A DNA stretch of 64,000 nt from the NCBI GenBank assembly GCA_943737045.1, contig CALSFV010000216.1, forward strand, positions 1-64,000, read 5' to 3'. The notes below the pieces were generated by a model. That model did not search any database and was not told the DNA's origin. It saw only the letters and a list, made by a program, of their open reading frames with translations. Shown here piece after piece: positions 14,468 to 26,384 of the stretch. This DNA is from Parapristionchus giblindavisi. Taxonomy: Eukaryota; Nematoda; Chromadorea; Rhabditida; Diplogasteridae. Every line of letters begins with the position of its first letter. Position 1 is the first letter of the stretch. Both the position numbers and the translations under genes were made by a program.

Positions 14468-15210
14468 AGACCTGGAAACGTTCCAGGAGCAATTATTGGA
14501 ACAGATAAGCCTCATAAACTCGACATGCCATCGATTGCAACCTCTTGTGGGAGCTACGAAATAACCCCCAAATGCCTACAGTCGTGGTCAAATCGATCTC
14601 CCAGCCACCTGGAGACCCCAACGTGCCTCTCCACACTACTCAACGTAGTCTAAATGATGCTAGAGTCCATGCACGTTGCCCGGCTAAGAGCTCGTTCAAC
14701 AGTCCAAAGAATCAGGCATGAGAAAGTGGAGTGTGCATGTTCGTATCGACACCGGGGACCAGAAGAGTAGCGAAATGTGAGTGACAGCATGAAGCTGACA
14801 CTTTGGATCGAACCGGGTGTCGACAAGACGACGTACGTAATTTATATGTTCCAAATCTACGATATTCAACATCGATTCGGCCGATCATAGCACTTTTCGC
14901 TACTCTGCTGGTCCCCGGTGTCTATACGCGCATGCACACTCCACTTTCTCATGCCTGATTATTTGGACTGATGAACGACCTCTTAGCCGGGCAACGTGCA
15001 TGGACTCTAGCATCATTTAGACTACGTTGAGTAGTGTGGAGAGGCACGTTGGGGTCTCCAGGTGGCTGGGAGATCGATTTGACCACGACTGTAGGCATTT
15101 GGGGGTTATTTCGTAGCTCCCACAAGAGGTTGCAATCGATGGCATGTCGAGTTTATGAGGCTTATCTGTTCCAATAATTGCTCCTGGAACGTTTCCAGGT
15201 CTGTAGCGAA
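14468..15210. repeat. Inverted repeat (about 310 bp arms) containing a duplicated exon-like block
   Basis: Bases 14470-14780 and 14900-15210 are near-identical inverted copies around a spacer of about 120 bp. Each arm starts with an exon-like block (DLETFQEQLLEQ, ending VGATK and a stop) read plus at 14469-14562 and minus at about 15200-15106. The block has a CAG acceptor and could be a displaced exon of the coiled-coil pseudogene. No transposase is visible, so this is a foldback element or a local inverted duplication. Confidence 0.75.
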
Positions 15211-15804
15211 CAAGGAACTTGGAAAATCGTTGATTGGGACAAGTTTAATTGCTGCGAAAGCTGCGCTTGTGTGTCTCCTCTTTGGGATCCCCATACCATC
15301 GTACTTTGCTGGTGCCATGTTAAACGGGCTGCTCCACGAAGCCTACTCATACTCTAAATCATAAAATAATGAATGGTAACATGAATTAAAACGAACAAGT
15401 ATAAAATAAAAATTGTTAGAAAATAAAACTAAAAAAACGTCAATTTCACAATTTTGACAAAATAATTTTTTTCATTTTTCCTTTTGCGGTATCTTAACAA
15501 GTAATTGCCCAAAGAATTATATGTAGACAGATTATCACCTGTAAAAAATTGGGAAAGATTTGACCACTTTTAAGCATTTTTTGACGAAAAAACTAAAATA
15601 TGATATAATTTTATCGTCTACTGTACACTGATGGAACTGATGTATACACGGTATAACCATGGAAATGTCAACTGTCTTTGTCTACGTCTGCCTTATCCTC
15701 CGATGTATAGAATAGCTCCATGGTTATGCTCATTCTATGTATATTCACTATATATTTTAACATTCTTCTTTTCTTGTTTCACAAAATTTGTTCGCTCAAC
15801 GTGA

Positions 15805-15852
<48 letters not shown>

Positions 15853-16641
15853 TTCACTTCCTGGCAACTATGAATACAGTCTCATAGCTAAAAGCTCTTC
15901 TTACTTCCGACAATCCCAGAATATTGATGTTGATCTTCATATGCGAAACTTCCGATTCCACTACTCCGTCTGGTGAGTTGGATTACATTACATTACATTA
16001 AAACAACTTTATAAGCATTGGGATGTTATTTAGCTGGGTTGCCATTAGGGTTCTCCAGAGAGATCGATCGTGTCTTGCTATGTGCATGAATTGAGGACCA
16101 TATTCAAAAATTTTTTACGACCCTAATGATTGTTGTAATGAATTATAAGTTTCAGACTTTCAATATGTATGATAAAAATTGTGCACAATTTTTTCTTTAA
16201 CTGTACGGCAGAATAGATTAATAATAAATCTGAAAAAAACTTTAAAAAATGTTGAGGAAATCAACTATAGATATCTGCTAATCATACTGTATTTGCTATA
16301 GATCAAGGATTAAAGATCAAACTTGAATTTTTTCCCAACCTCCCTGGTTGGTCAATTTCTAAAAGGAAAGGCTCCCGTGAATGTGGATTTATTTGATTGT
16401 TTAACCAGTTAAGAAAGTTAACAACATGAAGAATGAAGGGAAAAAGCAATATTGGAGTGAAGGAGTTCCGTTGCTTTGAATCTCCCTTTTGGTTTCGATT
16501 TGGGATACTTTGGATGGATTGACATGATCTGCAGATTTATTAAAGACACTTTATCAGTTCCAAACAACAATTATGATTTATATAAATTAATATTACTATT
16601 CAAAGGGTTTTGATCCGATCTCAGATTCTATGCGCCTCTTC
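15211..16641. other. Intergenic with (TA)n tract
   Basis: AT-rich DNA with a pure TA repeat at about 15808-15850 and no supported gene. The frame at 15155-15364 overlaps the inverted repeat arm. Short inverted matches (AACCATGGAA near 15655 and its inverse near 15720) may be a small hairpin. Confidence 0.5.
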
Positions 16642-19600
16642 TCATTTCTTCTGCAGTTTGGTCATCTCAACGTATCTGAAAGTTTACAGATTAATCTATT
16701 ATCCAGGAAAACCCAAATAAGCTATTAACCCAAAATACGAAAAAAGGTCAAAGGCTCTAACTTAATTTCAAGAGGAATGTGTCTGATTGGTTGAAGAAGT
16801 TTTACCTGAAACCAACAAAATGCTTGGTATCGATTGGAAGATTATCATAATCCTTAGTGAATAAAAGCTCCTTTTGGAACAGGTCGACATTGCGCCAACG
16901 TTCAAAAAGTACCTGAAAATACGAATATTTTAAAACCAAACCATTCAGGGTGCAAAAATTCATGGATAGGATGTTGGTAAAAAGGTAAAGTTACAACCCG
17001 TTGTTCAAGACACACAAAGTCCAGCGGGTGGTCACTACTAGGCCAGTGATAATTCATGCCTATTATGCAGTGTTCAGAACTTGGAAAATGCACGAAAATG
17101 CGGAAAATGCTGTTCAGAAGTTCAGTTGGAAAATGCTCAGAAAATGCTCATTTTCGGTGATTTTAAGCAAGTTTTACTGAATTTTTTTGTTTAATATCAA
17201 CGTTTATGGATCGCAAACAGCACACATTTTATTCATGATAATTGATATTTTGAAATATGGACACGTTTTGTTGAATTTTCGCAGCATTTTCGCTGTTTTT
17301 CGGCTTATAAATTCCTAAAAAGGATCATACGATATTTGTTTCAGTAGCATACCTTATAAGCGACCTAATTTAGTTTTTTTCCAAGAGACAATAAGTTTCA
17401 ACCCTTTTAAAGTGTTTAAAACCTTCATTTTCGAGCAAAAATCGACCATTTTCGGGCATTTTCCAGCTGAACTTCTGAACAGAATTTCCGCATTTTCGTG
17501 CATTTTACAAGTTCGGAACACCGCATTAATTGGCAGGATTTTGGTTTGGGCAATACTTCAAATGAATCGATAATATCAACACACCGTAGTCAGCATTCCA
17601 AGGTGGTATCGATCGGATAAAGTGAACAAATACGACTTGGAGAATTCGGATTGATCGATATCCGAAAGGAATAGTTCACACTTTCGAGTCAACTGAAATC
17701 ATGATCAAAATCCATCCGCACAAGTTCTGTTGTTTTGATCATTGATGATGGTCAGATTCGGAGAAATTTAATCATAATGAGAGGTTGTTAGCTATACATT
17801 TCTATATTATCTTGATTCACACGCGCTTTTTAGTATTATTATTGATAGACAAAAGTTGGAAAATAAACTAACGGCAGGCATGAGAAATCTATCAGCCAAT
17901 TCGAGCATCTTCTCGACATTTCTATAATCGATCGGCTTGTTTGGAGGGTAGATCACTGAGAGTAACTCTTCGAAGTCAGAAGAATGGACACCCTGAAAAC
18001 CGGTACATCAATCGTTTCACTGTTTTACGGTACAAACGCAAATTCAGTTATAAATGATGTAATAATTCGTCATATTATTATTTTCCTAACCTTGACAGGA
18101 AAAGTTCCCTCTACTCGCTCTTTCATTGGTGTTTTGAAGTAGCCGCGGAAGAAGTCAGACCAAAGCATCAATGCGCCTGATTTCACTATCATTTCCTAAA
18201 TTGTTCACAATAAAATATAGGGGCCAGAATGAACAGTTTAAAATGTTGCTTATGATTACGAAAGACAAATCGTCGATATCAACCATGTTCGAAATAACAC
18301 TTGAAAAGTGAAGCTAATAATAATTGGGCTACATTAAATCTCTATTAAAAAAGAATTTGTAGAATTTTTTTGTTTGACTTATTGGAAAAACATTTATATT
18401 AGGAAGGGTAAAAATTGAAAAAAACAAACTTTGCCATCTAAAATGATCTTCAGATCTTCTTCAGGCATTTCAATATTATTCACTTTGACAGATACGATCG
18501 ATACGCTCATTTTGCCCTCAACCTTAATTAAACGAGTTATTTTGTAGGTACGTCTTCCGATAGCAAGATCGCATCTCAAAAAATTTCACTATTTCAAAAT
18601 GAAATATGATTTCAGCAGAAATTATAGTTGAATATGACCGTGAACCTATTTCTAACTACATAGAAAATTAAACGAAATGCTTGTTATCGGAAGATATTTC
18701 GATTTGATCATTAAAGCACATCCGACCTAATTTAAATCTCTCCGTTTTGGGAGTCACGTAGATCATAGGTTTTGCAAACCGACATGATCAGGCGGCCATC
18801 CCGAACCCCTGGCTCGGATAGGGAAGGTAACCAGAGCTCAAACCTGCTACGATAATTCCCCACCCGCGCCCAAGTCCTCCGCGCCCTCTTCCTGCCCGTC
18901 TCCGATGTCGGTCGGTGCACAGAGGGCAGGACCATCTAATCTCGGAGCCCCTCAGGACATCTACCCGGACTACCCCCGAACCCTTACTAACACCCACTCC
19001 CCGTCACAACGACGACCTGAGGATCTGCACACTCAACTGCCGCACCGTCGCGTCCGACGACTCGATCGCCATTCTGGAGCATTCCTTCGAAGACATCAGA
19101 TACGATGTTGTGTGCCTGCAAGAGACAAAGTCGCGAAAGACCGTTGAGCACACCCTCGTCAACGGTGCAAGGCTGATACTTGGAGCGAAGATAGAAAAGA
19201 AGAACATCGGAGGAGTAGGATTCCTCGTCCACCCCCGACTTGTCTCATCCATCATCTCCTTCTGTATCGTCTCCCCTCGTCTTGCCGTGATTCGTTTCCG
19301 CTTCGGCAAGTCGTCCTTGTCCCTACTCTCAATCTACGCACCCACTTCGGCAACACCTTTAGAGGAAAGGCAGTCCTTCTTCGATGAGCTCACCTCCCTC
19401 TACAACAGCGAGAAGTCTCACTTCTACCGTATAGTGGCCGGCGACTTCAACATCCGAGTGAGCCCACAGAGAGACAGCGACTTCAGAACCGGCCCATTCC
19501 ACTCCGACCCCCACGGTGACCCGGACGATCTCATGAGAGATCTCCTTTCCTCTACCCGCTCCTTCCACGGGAATTCCGTCTTCGATAAGAAGTTGAACAA

Positions 19601-22600
19601 TCGATGGACATGGGAATCGCCTGGAGGTACGACCAAGCATGAGATCGACCACTTCCTTGTAAGTAGAAGATGGATGGTGCATGACGTCAGTGTTGTCAAG
19701 GGATTCGCTTTCCCTTCCGACCACCGCCTACTCCGCGCAAGAATCCGACTTGACGCCAAGATCGAGAAGAGTTGGAGATACTCGAGACGCCAACTTCCTC
19801 GTCCAACCATCGACCCTCATCGATACGAGGAGGCCATCAAAAGCTACCCCTGGAGCACGGACCCTGATCCAACGAAGGACTACGCCCTGCTCTGTGTCGG
19901 TTTGAAGCAGTGTGCTCGAGCAGCAGAAGTCCCGCCAACACCTCCTCCTCCACGTCTATCCGAAGCATCCCGCTTCTGGATTCAACAGAGAGGAAGATGC
20001 CTAAGGGACCCTGAGTGCAATACCTTCGAGAAGATCATGGCCTCGAGAACCTGCCGTGCATTCGTCAAGAAGGACATTCAGGAGCACCGGCTGAAGACAC
20101 TTCTGAAGGCTGCAGAAGAGAGAAGGTCGATCAAGAAGGCCAAGCAGAGCCTATCGAAAGCGAGGACTCCGATGGATGCAGTGTACGACCAATCCGGATC
20201 ACCGGTAACGAGTCGAACTGGAATTGAAGAGCGTGTGAAGGAGTTCTACTCAGATCTCTTCCGCTCCAAAACGCCGATTCCTCGTTGCCCCACCCCACCA
20301 GCCGACGAACCATTACCCATCCTTCCTTCCGAAATCCGCACCGCCATTACTAGTACGAAGAAGGACGGCGCAGCTGGACCGGACAAGATTACGGGCCCAA
20401 TGCTACGACACGGAGGCAGCTTCCTTCATTCCCTACTCTCTTCGCGGTTTAGCCGAAACCTGCAGTCACAGCAGTATCCAGGACAATGGAAATCTTCCTC
20501 CTCAATCCTCATCCACAAGAAGGGAGATCGCTGTGACCTCAACAACTTTCGCCCTATCGCCCTTCTCTCCATCCCTTACAAGCTCTTCACTAAGGTTATG
20601 GTCACAAGAATGGAGACGACTCTGGACGACGCCCAACCAGTAGAGCAAGCTGGTTTTCGAAGAAGATTCGGATGTATGGACCACATACACACCCTCTCCG
20701 CCCTCATTCAACACCACCGTGAATACCGACTCCCACTCGCCCTCGTCTTCGTCGACTACTGCAAGGCCTTCGACTCAGTCGAAATTCCTGCTGTGCTCAA
20801 CTCCCTGACGCATCAAGGAGCCGACCCCTCCTACGTACACTGCCTGGAGGCGCTCAACTCTGGATGCTACACGGAGATGAAGCCCTTTGCAGCGACCAGT
20901 CCGTATTCCCATCGAGAAAGGAGTTAGACAGGGCGACACCATCTCGCCGAAGCTCTTCACTGCCGCTCTCCAAGATTGCATGAAGAACCTTGACTGGAGT
21001 GAAGAAGGAGTGCTGATCAATGGGAAATGGCTCTCGCACTTGCGATTCGCTGACGACATCGTTCTACTCGGAACGGACACGACCGCACTCCAGAGAATGC
21101 TGAACGAGCTGGCGGAATCAGGAAAGAAGATCGGCCTCTCCATCAACAGGAAGAAGACGCAGCTCATGAAGAACGCGTGGTGTCCTGGACCCGGAATCAC
21201 TCTCAACGGAGAACCACTCGAAGAGACCGACTCGTACGTCTACCTCGGACGCGAACTCCGAGCAGATGGTCAGTTGCATACTGAACTTCTGAGGAGGAAG
21301 AGAGCGGCATGGGCCGCATACGGCAGTATTCGAGAGATCACCAGCCAACTCCAAGATCCCAAACTTCGCTCATCTCTCTTCGACTCTCACGTGCTCCCCG
21401 CTCTATGCTACGCCGCCGAGACGTGGCCCCTCACGAAGACCGTCACCTCCTTCATCCAGACCTCCCATCGTGCACTAGAGAGATCACTAATCAGCACGAA
21501 TCTCCACACGATGCGACAAAGAAGTATTACGAGAGAGGACGTCCGCCGGATCTCTCTCGTAACCGATCCGATGGACTACATACGACGAGCGAAACACCGT
21601 TGGGCAGGTCACGTCCTAAGGAGAGAAGACGACAGATGGTCCACTCGTGTCACGCAGTGGTTCCCCCCTCCCGACCTTATACGACCACCCGGACGCCCCC
21701 CCCCCCCGCCAGATGGAGTGACTCAATCGAGGAGTACGCGAAGATGCCCTACAGCACCGGGAGATCAACCCGATCCTCCGCTTCACGGACGCCCTATCAA
21801 CACTGGACTACACGCGCACGCAATAGAGAAATATGGAGGAATTGTGATCCACGCGGCCCCGCCCGCTGAAGATGGATCTACTAAGTAACTAAGTAAGTAA
21901 GTTTTGGGAGTGCGCACTCGCTTTCTTTCTCTGCGAGAGAGTATTGTCAGAGTGGAGAGACCAATTTGCTCAATGCGTTTCTTTGAAGAAATAATCAAAA
22001 AACCTTTACGTCCCTTTCGTAATTTCTCACTGGAGCACATATGAGCAATTGGATTAATAATATCGAATTACCTTCTGCCATGTGGAACCAACACGTGCCT
22101 CACGAGCATAGCCCAGCATTTTCTTACCACCGACAACGAATCTCTCGACAGCTGTGTGCTTCGTCTGAAAAATATTCCTAACTGAATATAAGAGTAATGA
22201 ATGAATGCGGATGAACCGAAAATCTCATGAATGCACTTTTACAATGAAAGTAACGATATAGCTTACAGTTCCAGTTTCCACCGATTTCAATTCGTATTCA
22301 GTAGTGATGAGAACTGAACGCGGATTGGCTGTATCGTCAGATTTGCAGATAGGGAAGCTGTAAAGTCAAAGAAGAAGTTCAAGGACTTTCGAAAGAAGAA
22401 GAAATATCCCTAACTATCCCATACCTAGGAATAAAAATACAGTGCTGCACGTAGGCCTTTTCCAAAGGCGACGCGCGACATAGCGCCTCGCCCCACCACG
22501 CCGATGTTTTTGACTTTGGAAAAGGCTAACGTGCACCACTGTATCTGATTTGATTTGACAAACGTTCTGGAATTATGTACGGAATGATATTATACTAGAA

Positions 22601-24375
22601 GTAAATGAACTTACAACTTGGCAAAGTGCACATTGTCTCGAGTCTCTACTGTGGCACCGAACGACACATCAACGTCGCCGAGCTGAATAAAGACTTTGCA
22701 TATTGAGACATGCTCCTATGTACTTTTTTCGCACCTTGCACTCGGGGCTGGCACAGTTCTAGTCATCACCCTTTTCATTGTTTCGATTCACCATTCACCA
22801 AGTATGCGATATCACGCCTGTCACGAGAGAATTGAGCTGAGAGTGGGAATGAAGAAAAATGGTGAAATGAGTTAGGACCATTTTTGGACATCTCTAGGCA
22901 TGCCCTACCAGCCTCCAAAGTCTCATTAAGCAATTTTCATTTTAGGGCTCAATACAAGGGTTCGGTAAAGTGAAGTCCCAACTTTGAGCACGAATTTCTC
23001 GCTTCTAGTGCGTTTTAACGAAAAAGTCTCACAAGAGTGGCCCCCGCTCTTTTTTCGAACTCTATCGAGTTAAACAAATCAGACGTCATAAAAATGTCTC
23101 TGAAAAGAGCTACACTTCGAAGCAAATAACTCAAAAATTTAGGAAAAGGAGGTGCTCTTCTTACAGTATGCTACTAAATTTTTCATCCGCTTTCGAATGA
23201 GGTGTTTGCGAAAAAAATACGTTAATGCGTTCGTATGGTTCATCCCCTTGGAAATTTCCCGATGATTTGAAGTCATTTTCGCCCAACCACAATCTCTCGT
23301 TTCACACACTCTCTCGCCGGAGAGTGAAAGAAATAGAGGGAAGAGAAAGGGTGAAAACGATATGTTTCATTCCGCACCGCGCGCTCGAGGCCGTGCGGTG
23401 CAGAATGGAATGGAGTGGAATGAAAAGGAATGGACGAGAGAGTGTGTGAAACGAGAGATTGTGGGTGGCGAAAATGACTTCAAATGATCATGAATTTAAC
23501 AAGGGGATGAACCATACGAACGCATTAACGTATTTTTTTCGCAAGCCCCTCATTCAAAAACGCATGAAAAACTTAATAACATACTGGAAGAAGAGCACCT
23601 CCTTTTCCTAAATTTTTTAATTATTTGCTTCGGAGTGTAGCTCTGTTCAGATATATTTTCATGACCTCTGGTTTGTGTAGATCGCTAGAGCTCGAAAAAA
23701 GAGCGGGGGTCACTCTTGTGACACTTTTTCGCTAAAACGCACCAGAAGCGAGAAATTCGTGCTCAAAGTTGGGACTTCACCTTACCGAACCGGTGTATTG
23801 AGCCCCAAAATGAAAATTGGATAATCAGACTTTGGGGGTTGGTAGGGCATGCCTAGAGATGTCCAAAAATGATCCTAACTCATTTCACCATTTTTCTTCA
23901 TTCCCCCTCTCAGCTCAATTCTCTCGTGATAGGCGTGATATACTGGCAGAGAACACAGATGTCCTTCCTTCAGCAAACCGTTACAAAGTAATTACCTTCA
24001 CAATATCAGTTCGTACTTCTCCTTTCAATACATCATTGAGACTCTCGATATCAAGCACGAATTCATGCTTGCTCATAACTGGCAAGTTGTCCGGCGAAAT
24101 GATGCGCTGAATGTCATCATAATTACAATAAGCGATATTTAGTGCAACATTGGAAAAGTTTTGTCACTTTTGATAACATCAAAATGTTATGTGAACCTTA
24201 TTCAGTTTATCGACTTCTCTCTGCAATGCCTCCGTCTTTTCAGCCATCTTCTTGATTGTTTCATCACGTTCCTTGAGATCCGTAGCTAATCTGAAATTGA
24301 CTTTTGATCTCCTATCTTGACGATGTGAAGCAACCTCTCTGCATCCTCAGTTGTGTGGTCCTCGATATCAGCCAT
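16642..24375 (-). CDS. MATH-like/BTB domain protein with N-terminal coiled coil
   Basis: Eleven minus-strand exons are readable: 24375-24335 (start MADIEDHTTEDAE), 24290-24197 (coiled coil, KKMAEKTEALQREVDKL), 24106-23996, 22682-22615 (LGDVDVSFGATVE), 22357-22267, 22164-22072, about 18575-18430 (ends ILDGK), 18195-18091, 17992-17873, 16912-16806 and 16675-16642 (stop). Exons 3-6 look MATH-like. Exons 7-9 are a BTB/POZ domain: ILDGK, then LMLWSDFFRGYFKTP, then DFEELLSVIYPP and NVEKMLELADRFLMP. Such proteins usually act as substrate adaptors of cullin-3 ubiquitin ligases; that role is inferred from the family. Phases agree within exons 1-6 and 7-11, but exon 6 (phase 0) does not join the frame of exon 7. 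An exon may therefore be missing in the intron that holds the RTE element, and the gene may be damaged. Introns also contain MITEs and a 1.1 kb foldback. Confidence 0.75.
17063..17528. mobile_element. MITE with about 70 bp terminal inverted repeats
   Basis: The left end (ATGCAGTGTTCAGAACTTGG onward) is matched in inverse at 17456-17526 (ending GTTCGGAACACCGCAT). The arms contain repeats of GGAAAATGC. The roughly 320 bp interior has no coding potential. It lies in the MATH/BTB gene intron between exons 9 and 10. Confidence 0.75.
18755..21900 (+). mobile_element. RTE-type non-LTR retrotransposon with target-site duplication
   Basis: The coding capacity is an AP-endonuclease plus reverse transcriptase (see the pseudogene entry). 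The 3' end is a short tandem array of TAAG (about 21880-21900) instead of poly(A), as is usual in the RTE clade. The 11-base word GTTTTGGGAGT stands at 18744-18754 and again at 21901-21911, so the element is about 3146 bp and flanked by a perfect duplication. Removing it rejoins a hairpin MITE (about 18725-18754 plus 21912-21985), so it landed inside a MITE that was itself in a MATH/BTB intron, antisense to that gene. Confidence 0.92.
18915..21869 (+). pseudogene. RTE polyprotein: endonuclease plus reverse transcriptase, two frameshifts
   Basis: The first frame (18915-20927) holds the APE-type endonuclease: LNCRT near 19030, CLQETKS at 19117, IYAPTS, AGDFNIR at 19437 and SDHRLLRA at 19717. 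It continues into reverse transcriptase blocks: AAGPDKI at 20371, NNFRPIALLS at 20550, QAGFRRRFG and FVDYCKAFDSV at 20750. The second frame picks up near 20890 with GVRQGDTISPKLF and the catalytic FADDIVLL at 21046. One extra T in the CCCTTTG run near 20886 explains the shift. A second slip in a 13-base C tract near 21698-21711 moves the conserved C-terminal block (ARWSDSIEE, later RNREIWRN) into a third frame, ending at 21869. All catalytic motifs are present, so this is a recent but inactive copy. The second shift could be a sequencing artefact of the C run. Confidence 0.93.
22440..22541. mobile_element. Short hairpin MITE flanked by TA
   Basis: About 100 bp beginning CAGTGCTGCACGT and ending ACGTGCACCACTG, flanked by TA on both sides (22438-22439, 22542-22543). 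The arms pair through GCACGTAGGCCTTTTCCAAA and the near-inverse at 22513-22535. TA flanks and CAGTG ends suggest a Tc1/mariner-derived MITE. It lies in the intron between MATH/BTB exons 4 and 5. Confidence 0.8.
22801..23944. repeat. Foldback element, about 540 bp arms, in a MATH/BTB intron
   Basis: The left arm (ATCACGCCTGTCACGAGAGA near 22810) is mirrored by TCTCTCGTGATAGGCGTGAT near 23920, and pairing continues inward almost without gap. Paired blocks include GGCATGCC near 22900/23845 and AACGCATTAACG near 23225/23520. A GC-rich centre at about 23375-23400 can itself fold (CCGCACCGCG against its inverse). No protein is encoded, and the reading frames at 23225-23449 and 23817-24110 cross it by chance. 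A transcript through this intron would form a very long hairpin. Confidence 0.85.
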
Positions 24376-26384
24376 CTTGGCGGCTCTTAAAGTTGTTATT
24401 TTATGAAATAAGGAAAATCTGAAGATACTTACATTTTCATTCACACGATAAGAAAGAAGAGCGACTGCTCAATAAAGATCAAGATGAAATAAATATGTGG
24501 AATAATGGAGAACAATAGATCATGAGCTTAAATTAGTCAAAATAATTGAACTTTTGGACATTAGTCAAATTTAATTCCTTTATTCGGAAAACAATGTATC
24601 TGAATATTCAATAAGGGAACAAAAGGACATAATCGAAATAAAAATACATAATCGAAAAACCTTTTTCGAGAAAGTATAGAAAATTCGAAAAAAACGAAAA
24701 ATGAACATCCCAGGTATCTATCTAGACTTTGACACTAGTAATAGGTGCCCATGTGTTAGATGAGAAGATACGAGATAGAGGAGGAGACAGAAGGGAGGAT
24801 GACTAATGACCTGTATGGAAAATGTGTACAGGATAAGACGGACGAATGGAAGGAGAGAGTTTGAAAGGGACAGGAGCAAGATGATACAAAGAAGAAGTAG
24901 AAGATGATAGAAAGAGGAAGGGGAGGAAGGATGAAAGAAGTTGACGAATGATACAAATAGAAGCGAAGAATACAGAAAGCGAAGAAGTTTGAAGACACAG
25001 AAAGTTCAATAAAAGCGTAAATGAATAGTTCAATCTCATAATAAATGCAAAAAAGTGATCATGATGATAATTTGTTTGAATAATTTAAATAATTAGTTTC
25101 ACCAAAAGAGAAAAATGTATCGGCTCTGTTACTTTTTATATCGGCCATAACCACCGAAATACAATGGTAACTTTCGTTCTTATACGAACCAAGCAAAGCA
25201 TGACACTGAGTCTTCCATCACGTTTTTGTTTTTTAAGCCATAACTTTCTTTGCACTCAACCGTTTCTCTTCATTCGCAGTATGATTGTGTATATCTACTA
25301 TATCGCAGAACCGTAAACCAAAACCTGATAGAATATTGCTCAGCACTGCATCATCACATTAAAGGCAGCTGGCATCCAAAAATTTCTATTCGAAATAGTT
25401 AAAACAGTTGATCTTAAGTTGATAACCTCAAAAAACTGATCAGAAATATGTATTTTAAAGTTTGAAACGACGCTCTGGTAAGAAGTTGGATTACTGTAGC
25501 TTGCTCCACACCAGGGCTGGGAATTTCTGTTTCTGAATTTTCTGTTTTTTTCTGTTTTCTGGTCATTTTGGAGACCAGAAAATTTTCTGACCAGAAACAG
25601 AAAATATATTTCTAAAACAGAAAATTTTCAGAAAATATTATTTTTTGAAATGGTTTTAAAGAAAAAAAAGAAAACTCATTTACTGTTGCATTTATGAAGT
25701 GTTTTTGTCTAATACCGTGCACAGCGAGAGTAAATTGGCCCAAATATGGCATCAGATTTCTCATCTTTCCCCACTTTTGTACACGATTTGCCCACATTCT
25801 GGCAAATGTGGTCGGAAAAACAGCTATTTGCCTCATACAAGCATGCATTTGCCAGAATACCAGAAAATCGTTCGTAAACGATCCCTACTAGGCCAAATTT
25901 AATCAATACGGCCATATACGGTATATACGGCCGCAATTTTCATGATCGGACTTTGGTATATATCGGTGTTCGTTCAAGTCAAATGAAGCCGGTATCATTT
26001 CGATTCAATAGTGTTGCAATTTGGTGTTTTTTCACTGGCGCCTAGATAAAAATGTATGCGAAATTGCTTTTGCAACCAAACTAATAGAAATATTAAGAAA
26101 AGAAGGCAAGTCAATGATTTTATGATATTTTTTTTCTTCGTTAGCGCCACATTACTCGGCTAGACTTTTTTCATGATATTCAAAAATTTGAAAACAATGA
26201 ACGCTCTCAAGTGTTCTCCAGTATATTGGTCAGAAAAAAATCTCTGATAACACTGACGAATCTTTTCGCCAGAATGTGAGAGACACATAAAGAATATGCA
26301 AAAAGAAAACAAGCAGAAATAGCTGGGTGAGATCATCACTAAACCAGCCAGTATCTGATTACTCAAAAATATGCATTCTTACAG
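24376..26384. other. Intergenic region between divergent genes
   Basis: This contains the presumed upstream regions of the MATH/BTB gene (minus) and of the unknown gene at 26385 (plus). Bases 25528-25640 are a low-complexity inverted repeat of TTTTCTG and CAGAAAA words that can form a hairpin. The frames at 24756-25039 are low-complexity antisense artefacts. The start exon of the 26385 gene is probably in the last kilobase, but I could not identify it. Confidence 0.45.

Noticed and set aside
24756..25039. Hydrophobic minus-strand frames
   Set aside because: The plus strand is AG-rich low-complexity; no splice or start context, and no similarity to a family.
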